This document shows, one piece after another, positions 44,951-52,033 of a stretch of 64,000 nucleotides of DNA. The stretch covers positions 49,344 to 113,343 of the forward strand of contig JANYGB010000032.1 of NCBI GenBank assembly GCA_025359445.1, given 5' to 3'. Numbering within the stretch: the first letter of the stretch is position 1; every line of letters starts with the position of its first letter. This stretch comes from Sphingomonadaceae bacterium (GTDB lineage: Bacteria; Pseudomonadota; Alphaproteobacteria; Sphingomonadales; Sphingomonadaceae). Below the pieces are notes generated by a model that was not told the origin of the DNA, ran no database searches, and worked only from the letters and a program-made list of their open reading frames with translations. A program made the position numbers and the translations under genes.

Positions 44951-46300
44951 CTAGCGCATCAGCACCAGTTCTTCCGACATCGAGGGATGTAGCGCCACAG
45001 TCGCGTCGAAATCGGCCTTGGTCAGCCCAGCGCGGACCGCGATCGCCACGGCTTGCAGGATTTCCGGCGCTTCGGGCCCGATCATGTGGACGCCGATCAC
45101 TTTGTCTGTGCTCTCGTCGATGACCAGCTTGTACAGCCCGCGCTCGTGGCGGCTGGCGAAGACGTTTTTCATCGGGCGGAAATCGGCGGTGAAGATCTTT
45201 ACCGCGCCGCCCAGCTTTTGCCGCGCCTCCGCTTCGGTCAGCCCTACCGCAGCGAGCGGCGGCTGCGAGAACACCGCGCTGGGGATCGCCTCGTAGTCAG
45301 TCGCGCGGGGACTTCCGCCGAACACCGTATCGGCAAAGGCATGCCCCTCGCGGATCGCGATCGGGGTCAGCTGGACTCGGTCGGTCACATCGCCCACCGC
45401 ATAAATGCTGTCGCATGACGTCTTGCTGAAGCTGTCGACCGGGATTTCCCCGCCCTCGCCCAGCGCGATCCCGGCGCTATCCAGCCCGAGCCCAACGGTC
45501 TTTGGACGGCGTCCGGTCGCAACCAGCACGACATCGGTGCCGAACGGATCGTGATCTCCAGCGGTGACCATCAGGCTGCCATCGGCCTGCTGTTCGACTT
45601 TGGTCAGCGGTGAGTTGAACTTATACTCGATCCCGCGCGCCAAGGTGATCTGCAGCAGCCGGTCCCGCAGCGCCGCATCGTACCCGCGCAGCACCGTCTC
45701 GCTGCGATTGACCACCGTGACCTGGCAGCCAAGCGCGTTAAAAATCCCGGCGAATTCCATCGCGATATAGCCCGCGCCTTGGATCACCACGCGCTTGGGC
45801 AGCACCGGCAAGTGGAACACCTCGTTCGAAGTGATGCAATACTCATTGCCCTCAAACTCAGGCATCACCGGCCACGCGCCAACCGCGATCAGAATGTACT
45901 TGGCGCGAATTTCGCGGTCGGAGGCGAGCACCACGGTGTTAGGCCCGGTCACCACCGCGCGTTCGTGGAAATGATCGACCTTGTTGTTGTCGAGCGTGGA
46001 AATATACGCCGCCTCGAGCCGGTCAACATCGCGCAGCACGGTGTCGCGCAGCACGTTCCAGTCAAAGCTCATGCCTTGCACCGTCCAGCCATAATGCGCC
46101 GCGTCCTGCAGTTCTTCGGCAAAGTGCGAGCCGTAAACCAGCAGCTTCTTGGGCACGCAGCCGCGGATCACGCAGGTCCCGCCGACCCGGAATTCCTCCG
46201 CCACCGCCACCCGCGCGCCGTGCGAAGCCGCAATCCGGCTCGCGCGGACCCCGCCCGAACCGGCCCCGATCACGAAAAGGTCATAGTCGAATTCGGCCAT
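44951..46300 (-). CDS. gor: Glutathione-disulfide reductase
   Basis: Keeps glutathione reduced with NADPH. FAD motif DLFVIGAGSGGVRASRIAA; redox-active disulfide Cys43-Cys48 in VGGTCVIRGCVPKKL; NADPH motif QGAGYIAMEFAGI; and the C-terminal dimer region FDATVALHPSMSEELVLM. 449 residues. The start is uncertain between ATG at 46303 and 46300; the latter leaves better spacing to AGGAGCGT. Confidence 0.94.
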   Translation of the reverse strand: MAEFDYDLFVIGAGSGGVRASRIAASHGARVAVAEEFRVGGTCVIRGCVPKKLLVYGSHFAEELQDAAHYGWTVQGMSFDWNVLRDTVLRDVDRLEAAYISTLDNNKVDHFHERAVVTGPNTVVLASDREIRAKYILIAVGAWPVMPEFEGNEYCITSNEVFHLPVLPKRVVIQGAGYIAMEFAGIFNALGCQVTVVNRSETVLRGYDAALRDRLLQITLARGIEYKFNSPLTKVEQQADGSLMVTAGDHDPFGTDVVLVATGRRPKTVGLGLDSAGIALGEGGEIPVDSFSKTSCDSIYAVGDVTDRVQLTPIAIREGHAFADTVFGGSPRATDYEAIPSAVFSQPPLAAVGLTEAEARQKLGGAVKIFTADFRPMKNVFASRHERGLYKLVIDESTDKVIGVHMIGPEAPEILQAVAIAVRAGLTKADFDATVALHPSMSEELVLMR

Positions 46301-46560
46301 CATACGCTCCTGTTGCGTCCGCGATATGGCGACGCGCGCCGCGCCGCGCAATTGCGCAGTTGCGATCGCTGCAATCGGCCGCCTCGTTCAACCGCCCCGA
46401 TTTCGAGCCAGTATGGTTACTCTATTCTTTTGGTCGAGATTATGGTGCGGCTCGTCGCCTGCCACTTGCGGCCGGCTCGTCCGGTGCCACCTTCACCCCC
46501 CGGAACCGGCGACTTGGGAGGAGGGCACAGGCTGGGTTTCGAGCTTATGGAGAATGGACA
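46301..46560. other. Intergenic region between gor and a serine hydrolase gene, with a possible structured RNA
   Basis: About 260 bp without a gene between two divergent coding units, so it should hold both promoters. From about 46450 to 46545 several complementary segments nest: GGCTCG/CGAGC, GCCTG/CAGGC, GCCGG/CCGGC and TCCGG/CCGGA. Read on the plus strand this would form a long bubbled hairpin in front of the hydrolase gene. I cannot match it to any named RNA family. Confidence 0.4.
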
Positions 46561-47283
46561 ATGGCCACCGCACATGCCCCTTACCCCCCGCAAAGCCCAG
46601 CCCTGCTGATCGTTCCGGGTCTCGAGAACAGCGGCCCCAACCACTGGCAGACGCATTGGGAACTTGACTTGCCACAAGCCAGCCGGGTCGAGCTGGGAAA
46701 CTGGGACAAACCCCACCGCAACACTTGGGTCAACAAGCTAAACCTGGCGATTCACCGCGCCGGGCGGCCGGTTATCCTGGTCGCGCACAGCCTTGGCTGC
46801 CTCGCAGTCGCGTGGTGGGCGCATTACGAGCGGCCCAATCCGGCAGGCCCGGTGCTCGGCGCGCTGCTGGTCGCTCCACCCGAGGTCGACTTCTTCCCGC
46901 GTGATGATCGCCTGACCCCGTTCGCTCCGGTCCCGCTCGATCCGCTACCGTTCGCCTCGACCTTGGTTGCCAGCCGCAATGATCCGTGGATCAGCCTGCC
47001 CACCGTCGAATGGATGGCGCACAAATGGGGCAGCGCGTTCGTCGATGTGGGCGAGGCCGGACACATCAACGCCGAGACCGATTTGGGCAGCTGGCCGCAA
47101 GGCCGCGAACTGCTAGCCGGCCTTCAGCAACGCGCCGGGTTACTTGATCCCCGCTTCGGCGAGCAGCGCCTCGGTGCTGGCATCGAAGATGGTGCCACCA
47201 CTGACAATGGCCTTGGCGATTTCCTTGCCCAGTTCGACGCCGAACTGGTCGAACGAGTTTATCTGGAGGAGCACCCCGTTTGA
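46561..47283 (+). CDS. Serine hydrolase of the RBBP9/YdeN family with an antisense-overlapping tail
   Basis: An alpha/beta hydrolase of 240 residues. The nucleophile Ser is in VILVAHSLGCLAV, the acid probably in VASRNDPWI, and the His in VGEAGHINAETDLG. The core of such proteins is about 190 residues; here the reading frame runs on another 48 codons across the 3' end of pgi on the other strand (overlap 47140-47283). The extension has an acidic, low-information look (GAGIEDGATTDNGLGDFL). ATG at 46561. Substrate not known. Confidence 0.8.
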   Translation: MATAHAPYPPQSPALLIVPGLENSGPNHWQTHWELDLPQASRVELGNWDKPHRNTWVNKLNLAIHRAGRPVILVAHSLGCLAVAWWAHYERPNPAGPVLGALLVAPPEVDFFPRDDRLTPFAPVPLDPLPFASTLVASRNDPWISLPTVEWMAHKWGSAFVDVGEAGHINAETDLGSWPQGRELLAGLQQRAGLLDPRFGEQRLGAGIEDGATTDNGLGDFLAQFDAELVERVYLEEHPV

Positions 47284-48654
47284 GAAGGTCCGGTGTTCGT
47301 GAAACGCGATCAGCGCACCGAGGGTGGCAGCGTTGAGCTCTTCACACAGGATCGTCGCTGAGGGACGGTCGCCCGGATAAGCCCGGGCGCCGTCTTTGCT
47401 CGCCTTGCCCGCCATCAGCGCTGCGCCTTGCGCAAAGCAATTGGCGAGCAGGTTGCGATGATGCGCCGGATCGAGATCGTCGCCCGGGCCGATCGCTGCG
47501 ATGAAATCGACCGGCACGAGGTTGGTGCCCTGATGGAGCAGCTGGAACACCGCATGCTGCGCATCGGTACCCACCCCGCCCCAGGTAATCGGCGCGGTCG
47601 GGCGGCCGACCGGACTGCCATCGAGCTTCACCGACTTGCCGTTCGATTCCATCTCGAGCTGCTGGAGGTAGCTCGGCAGCAAGCGGAGCCGCTCGTCATA
47701 GGCGAAGCAGGCACGGGTCTGCGTGCCGCACAACTGGGTATAATAGAGGTCGGCAAAAGCCGCGCGCAACGGCAAGTTGGCGAGCCCGTCGGTGTCCAGG
47801 AAATGCCGGTCCATCGCCGCCGCGCCGTCGAGGAATTCGGCAAACTCTGCCCAGCCCACCGCCAGCGCAATCGGGAACCCGATCGACGACCAAAGCGAAT
47901 AGCGCCCGCCGACGCTTTCCGAAAACGGCAGCACACGGGTTTCATCGACCCCCCATTCGACCGCCTTGTCGGGAAACGCAGTCAGCGCCACCACCCGGCC
48001 GTAAGGATCGCTTACGCCGTTCTGGCGCAGCCATTCGAGCGCCGACATGGCGTTGGTCATTGACTCGGTGGTGGTGAAAGTCTTGGACGCGACCGCGATC
48101 ATCGTGGTGGCCGGATCGCAGGCCTTAAAGGCGGCTTCCAATGCGCAGCCATCGATGTTGGAGACCACGTGGACGTCGCATTCCGCCCCGTCGCGGGTCA
48201 GCGCGTCGACCGCCAGCGCCGGGCCAAGCGCCGATCCGCCGATGCCGATGTGGATCAGATGCCTGACCTCGCCCAGCGCCCCGCCATGAATCGCCTCGAC
48301 CAGGCTTTTCATCCGCATGTGCAGCGCATGGGCTTCTTCGACGCTGCTGTCTTTGCCCACGCCGCGCAGCGCGGTGTGCTCGACCGCACGGTCTTCTGTG
48401 ACGTTGATGTGCTCGCCCGCAAACATTGCGGCGCGGCGCTCGGTGAAGCCGGCCGCATCGGCCAGCTTGAGGAACGCAGCCCCCAGCGCGGTATCCAGAT
48501 GCGTCTTGGACCAATCGAATCGCACTGCCCCGCCCGGCAGTTCCAGCTTGGCCGACCAGGCCGTGAGCCGCCCGGCATCGCCGAACAATGTCTTGAGATC
48601 GGGCCGGGGCAATGCTTCCAGTTCCGCCCATGCTGCCGCTGCCGCATCGCTCAT
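47140..48654 (-). CDS. pgi: Glucose-6-phosphate isomerase
   Basis: Interconverts glucose-6-phosphate and fructose-6-phosphate. PGI signatures: ESVGGRYSLWSSIGFPIAL and SNGVLLQINSFDQFGVELGK; GIGGSALGPALAVDAL is the phosphate-binding loop. 504 residues. The 3' end overlaps the convergent hydrolase gene by 144 bp. Divergent from lepB. Confidence 0.97.
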   Translation of the reverse strand: MSDAAAAAWAELEALPRPDLKTLFGDAGRLTAWSAKLELPGGAVRFDWSKTHLDTALGAAFLKLADAAGFTERRAAMFAGEHINVTEDRAVEHTALRGVGKDSSVEEAHALHMRMKSLVEAIHGGALGEVRHLIHIGIGGSALGPALAVDALTRDGAECDVHVVSNIDGCALEAAFKACDPATTMIAVASKTFTTTESMTNAMSALEWLRQNGVSDPYGRVVALTAFPDKAVEWGVDETRVLPFSESVGGRYSLWSSIGFPIALAVGWAEFAEFLDGAAAMDRHFLDTDGLANLPLRAAFADLYYTQLCGTQTRACFAYDERLRLLPSYLQQLEMESNGKSVKLDGSPVGRPTAPITWGGVGTDAQHAVFQLLHQGTNLVPVDFIAAIGPGDDLDPAHHRNLLANCFAQGAALMAGKASKDGARAYPGDRPSATILCEELNAATLGALIAFHEHRTFSNGVLLQINSFDQFGVELGKEIAKAIVSGGTIFDASTEALLAEAGIK

Positions 48655-48808
48655 CGTGTCGCTCCTGCATTCGCCCGCCAGCGCCTATGCCCCGGTGCAG
48701 CGCCGGGGCCAAGTTACGAAATCGTATTCAAACACTTGTTAGTGTGTTATTCATATACCACACCATAAGACTTGACGCGCCCGCGCCAGACCAACATGGA
48801 CTTTTCCA

Positions 48809-49663
48809 ATGACCGACACCACGCTTGAAGCCCCCGGCAGCCCGGCCTCCGCAGGGCCTGATACCGCCCCGATGAAGCCCAAGAAGAAAGAGGATTCGTT
48901 CCCGGTCTTCGTGCTCAAGCTGGCGATTGCGGTGGTGTTGTTCCGCAGTCTCATCTTCGCGCCGTTCTATATCCCGAGCGAATCGATGCTGCCGCGCCTG
49001 CTCAACGGCGACTATCTGTTGCTCGCCAAGTGGCCTTATGGCTTCTCGCGCCGGTCGCTCCCGTTCGGAGTGCCGCTGCTGCCCGAAACCCGCGTGCTCG
49101 CGTCCGATCCGGAACGCGGCGACGTGGTGGTGTTCAAGGCTCCCGCGCACTTTGAGGAAGACTGGATCAAGCGCGTGATCGGCCTGCCCGGTGATACGGT
49201 GCAGATGAAGAACGGCCAGCTGTGGCTCAACAACGTCGCCGTGCCCAAGGTCCGCGTCGCCGATTTCGAAGTTGCGATCAGCCCCAACACGCGCTGCTAT
49301 TCTGGCCAGTTCACCGCCAAGCGCGCCGATGGCACCGACGTGTGCCGCTATCCGCGCTTCACCGAAACGCTGCCCGGCGGCAAAAGCTACGATGTGCTGG
49401 ATCTCAACACTAACCCCAAGGACAACACCGATCCGGTGGTCGTGCCCGAAGGCGCAGTATTCCTGATGGGTGACAACCGCGATAATTCCGAAGACAGCCG
49501 CTATCCGGCCGATCCGGCGGGCGGAATCGGGCTGGTCCCGATCGACAACCTGCTGGGCCGGGCCACGGTAATGATGTGGTCAACCGACGGCAGTGCCGAA
49601 TGGCTCAAGCCGTGGACCTGGTTTACCGCCGCGCGGTGGAACCGGCTCGGTGGCGGATTTTAG
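48809..49663 (+). CDS. lepB: Signal peptidase I
   Basis: Cleaves Sec and Tat signal peptides on the periplasmic side of the inner membrane. One membrane segment (about 33-53), then catalytic Ser59 in IPSESMLP and Lys121 in DWIKRVIGLPGD; box E is LMGDNRDNSEDSR. 284 residues. Its stop overlaps the GTG start of rnc by 14 bp, as in the usual lepB-rnc-era order. Confidence 0.96.
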   Translation: MTDTTLEAPGSPASAGPDTAPMKPKKKEDSFPVFVLKLAIAVVLFRSLIFAPFYIPSESMLPRLLNGDYLLLAKWPYGFSRRSLPFGVPLLPETRVLASDPERGDVVVFKAPAHFEEDWIKRVIGLPGDTVQMKNGQLWLNNVAVPKVRVADFEVAISPNTRCYSGQFTAKRADGTDVCRYPRFTETLPGGKSYDVLDLNTNPKDNTDPVVVPEGAVFLMGDNRDNSEDSRYPADPAGGIGLVPIDNLLGRATVMMWSTDGSAEWLKPWTWFTAARWNRLGGGF

Positions 49664-50339
49664 GCAAGCAGTGCTCGCAGCCGCAACCCACGCTTTCCTC
49701 ACCGCGCTGGCCGGCCAGCCAATCGCGGACGAAGCGCTGTGGCTCGAAGCACTGACGCACGGCAGCACTGGGCACCCGCGCAATTACCAGCGGCTTGAAT
49801 TCCTCGGTGACCGGATGCTCGGCATGGTCATCGCGCAGTGGCTGTACGAGCTCGATGTCAGCGATGAAGGCAAGCTTTCGCAACGGCTCAACGCGCTGGT
49901 CAGCTGCACCACTTGCGCTGCTGTGGCCCGCCAGATCGATCTCGCCCCGCATATCCAAATGGGTAAGCAGGCGCGCGACGATGGCGGGCATGACAGCGAC
50001 AATATCCTGGGTGATGTAATGGAAGCGCTGATCGGCGCCAGCTTCGTCACCCTCGGCTATGACCCAACCGCCGCAATGGTCCGCCGCCTGTGGGCCGATG
50101 CGGTGGCGGGCAAGGCCGGGCAGAGCAAGCATCCCAAGTCAGCACTGCAGGAATGGGCCGCGGGCAACCGCCGCAAGGGGCCGCAGTACAGCCTGGTCGA
50201 ACGCTCCGGCCCCGACCACGCCGCGCGGTTTACGGTCTCAGTCGAGGTCCATGGCGTGGGCAGCGCTGAAGCGGGCGGTACCAGCTTGCGTGAGGCTGAG
50301 ACGGCGGCGGCGGAAGAGTTTATGCGGAAGTTTGGGTAG
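49650..50339 (+). CDS. rnc: Ribonuclease III
   Basis: Cuts double-stranded RNA, including rRNA precursors. The signature is YQRLEFLGDRMLGMVI; the second metal-site Asp/Glu are in GDVMEALIGASFV; the C-terminal dsRBD is HPKSALQEWAAGNRRKGPQY to EAETAAAEEFMRKFG. I used GTG 49650 (229 residues); GTG 49671 is an alternative 7 bp after lepB. Frame is open further back inside lepB, which is not likely coding. Confidence 0.93.
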   Translation: MADFRQAVLAAATHAFLTALAGQPIADEALWLEALTHGSTGHPRNYQRLEFLGDRMLGMVIAQWLYELDVSDEGKLSQRLNALVSCTTCAAVARQIDLAPHIQMGKQARDDGGHDSDNILGDVMEALIGASFVTLGYDPTAAMVRRLWADAVAGKAGQSKHPKSALQEWAAGNRRKGPQYSLVERSGPDHAARFTVSVEVHGVGSAEAGGTSLREAETAAAEEFMRKFG

Positions 50340-50390
50340 CCCCAAAAGTCAGCGCTTCGACAAGTTCGGCGAAATCGGTATGGGGGGCCG

Positions 50391-51314
50391 ATGAATGACA
50401 CCCCCCTTACCCCCCACTGCGGCCTAGTTGCCGTCCTCGGCGCGCCTAACGCCGGCAAATCCACGCTGGTCAACGCATTGGTCGGGCAGAAGGTCGCCAT
50501 CGTCAGTGCCAAGGCGCAGACCACCCGCGCGCGGCTGATGGGGATTGCGCTGGAAGGCCAGACGCAGATCATCCTCGCCGACACCCCCGGCCTGTTCGCG
50601 CCCAAGCGGCGGCTTGATCGCGCGATGGTCGCCGCCGCGTGGGAGGGCGCGCAGGAGGCCGATGCGATCCTGCTGGTGGTCGATGGCCGCAAGAAGCGCC
50701 GCGATTACCTCGAACCGATTCTGGAGGACCTGAAGCATCGCCCCGAACGCAAGATCCTGGTGCTCAACAAGGTCGATGAAGTGGCCAAGGAACCGATGCT
50801 CATCGCAGCGCAGGAATTGGCCGGGACAGACGAAGACGGCAATGCCGCGTTTGACGAAGTGTTTTTCATCTCGGCCTTGACCGGCGACGGGGTGCCCGAA
50901 CTCAAGACGCGCCTCGCCGAACTGATGCCCGAAAGCGCGTGGCACTACCCCGAAGATCAGGTCTCCAATGCCAGCGAGCGGCTATTGGCCTGCGAAATCA
51001 CCCGCGAACAGCTTTACCGCCAGCTCCACGACGAACTCCCCTACGACAGCGCGGTCCGCCCCGAAAGCTACACTCACCGCCCCGACGGCTCGGTCGAGAT
51101 CCACCAGCAGATCGTGATCGCCCGCGACAGTCAGAAAGGCATCGTGCTCGGCAAGGGCGGGAGCAAGCTGAAGTCGATCGGGGAGACGGCGCGGAAGGAA
51201 CTTTGCCAGCTGCTGGGGGTCAAAGTCCACCTGTTCCTCCACGTGAAGGTCGATGAGAAGTGGGGCGAGGATAAGGAAGTCTATGAGGAGATTGGGCTGG
51301 ATTGGGTGAAGTAG
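50391..51314 (+). CDS. era: GTPase Era
   Basis: A GTPase that helps 16S rRNA maturation and 30S assembly. G1 is GAPNAGKSTLVNALVG, the switch region AKAQTTRARLMG, G3 ADTPGLFAPK, G4 LNKVDEV; the C-terminal KH domain shows KGIVLGKGGSKLKSIGETAR. 307 residues. Third gene of lepB-rnc-era, 51 bp after rnc. Confidence 0.96.
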   Translation: MNDTPLTPHCGLVAVLGAPNAGKSTLVNALVGQKVAIVSAKAQTTRARLMGIALEGQTQIILADTPGLFAPKRRLDRAMVAAAWEGAQEADAILLVVDGRKKRRDYLEPILEDLKHRPERKILVLNKVDEVAKEPMLIAAQELAGTDEDGNAAFDEVFFISALTGDGVPELKTRLAELMPESAWHYPEDQVSNASERLLACEITREQLYRQLHDELPYDSAVRPESYTHRPDGSVEIHQQIVIARDSQKGIVLGKGGSKLKSIGETARKELCQLLGVKVHLFLHVKVDEKWGEDKEVYEEIGLDWVK

Positions 51315-51324
51315 CGGAACTCCT

Positions 51325-51504
51325 TTACCGCAACTTCGCAATTCCGATCCCGTCGATCTTCGCGCGTTCCTTGGTCGATTCCTCGCTGCGGTTGAGCGCT
51401 TTGGCGATTTCTTTCAGCCCCTTGCCCTTGCCCGCGAGGGTGCGCAGTTTGGCGACTTCCTCGGCTTTCCAGGGTTGGCGATGACGGGTGAAAATTTCGG
51501 CCAT
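51325..51504 (-). CDS. Small basic protein of unknown function
   Basis: A 59-residue protein: MAEIFTRHRQPWKAEEVAKL then LAGKGKGLKEIAKALNRSEE and a lysine/arginine-rich end. The WKAEEVAKLRTLAGKGKGLKEIAKAL stretch reads like a short SANT/Myb or HTH-like three-helix unit, in which a helix pair precedes a recognition helix. It is convergent with era (10-bp gap). It may bind nucleic acid; this is inference from composition and helix spacing. Confidence 0.6.
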   Translation of the reverse strand: MAEIFTRHRQPWKAEEVAKLRTLAGKGKGLKEIAKALNRSEESTKERAKIDGIGIAKLR

Positions 51505-51548
51505 GGCTGCGGGATAGCGGAACCTGCGCAGGCTTGTCGCGCCAATTC

Positions 51549-51637
51549 GTCGTCCCCGGCTCGACCGGGGACCGGTGGCCGCATCGATGCAAGGTCGCGT
51601 CTGGAGGCCAGCGATCCCCGGTCGAGCCGGGGATGAC
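51549..51637 (-). repeat. REPIN-like palindromic repeat, family A copy 4
   Basis: An 89-bp element with ends GTCGTCCCCGGC and GCCGGGGATGAC. Its central part is the reverse complement of that in copy 5, so the two face each other. It lies directly after the GIY-YIG gene (stop at 51640). Confidence 0.85.
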
Positions 51638-51639
51638 GC

Positions 51640-51927
51640 TTATGCGTGGAATTGGATCAAATCATCCCATTCGGGATTGGCCGCCTCGATCAGTTCGATC
51701 TTCCAGGCGCGTTCCCAATGCTTGAGCTGCTTTTCGCGGACGATCGCTTCGTCGATGGTGGGATATTCTTCCATCAGCACCAGCCGGTCGATCCCGTAGT
51801 GGCAACAAAAGCGCGAGCCGAGCCCGGTTTTGTGCTGGTGGATGCGCACCGCGATGTCTGCGGTTACACCGATGTAGAGCACACCGTACATCCGGTTGGC
51901 CATGATGTAGGTGAAGCCACTCTTCAT
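51640..51927 (-). CDS. GIY-YIG nuclease family protein
   Basis: A 95-residue single-domain nuclease. FTYIMANRMYGVLYIGVT is the GIY-YIG core; the catalytic Arg is in VRIHQHKTG, and the metal-binding Glu in DEAIVREKQLKHWERAWK. Small stand-alone members like this are common in sphingomonads and have no settled role. It is flanked on both sides by inverted copies of a REPIN-like repeat. ATG at 51927; the frame is open back through the repeat, which I do not think is translated. Confidence 0.88.
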   Translation of the reverse strand: MKSGFTYIMANRMYGVLYIGVTADIAVRIHQHKTGLGSRFCCHYGIDRLVLMEEYPTIDEAIVREKQLKHWERAWKIELIEAANPEWDDLIQFHA

Positions 51928-51943
51928 CGAATTCTCCACCTTC

Positions 51944-52032
51944 GTCATCCCCGGCTTGACCGGGGACCGCTGGCCTCCAGTCGCAGGGTTGCATTGATGC
52001 GGCCAGCGATCCCCGGTCAAGCCGGGGATGAC
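51944..52032 (+). repeat. REPIN-like palindromic repeat, family A copy 5
   Basis: An 89-bp element with ends GTCATCCCCGGC and GCCGGGGATGAC. Inner arms GGGACCGCTGGC and GGCCAGCGATCCC pair. It lies between topA's stop codon (52034) and the GIY-YIG start, in the opposite orientation to copy 4. Confidence 0.85.
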
Positions 52033-52033
52033 G

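Noticed and set aside
46440..46545. Calling the structured segment a 6S RNA gene
   Set aside because: The fold layout is similar but I cannot match the conserved sequence parts, and the locus is not the usual one. Kept only as an unnamed structure.
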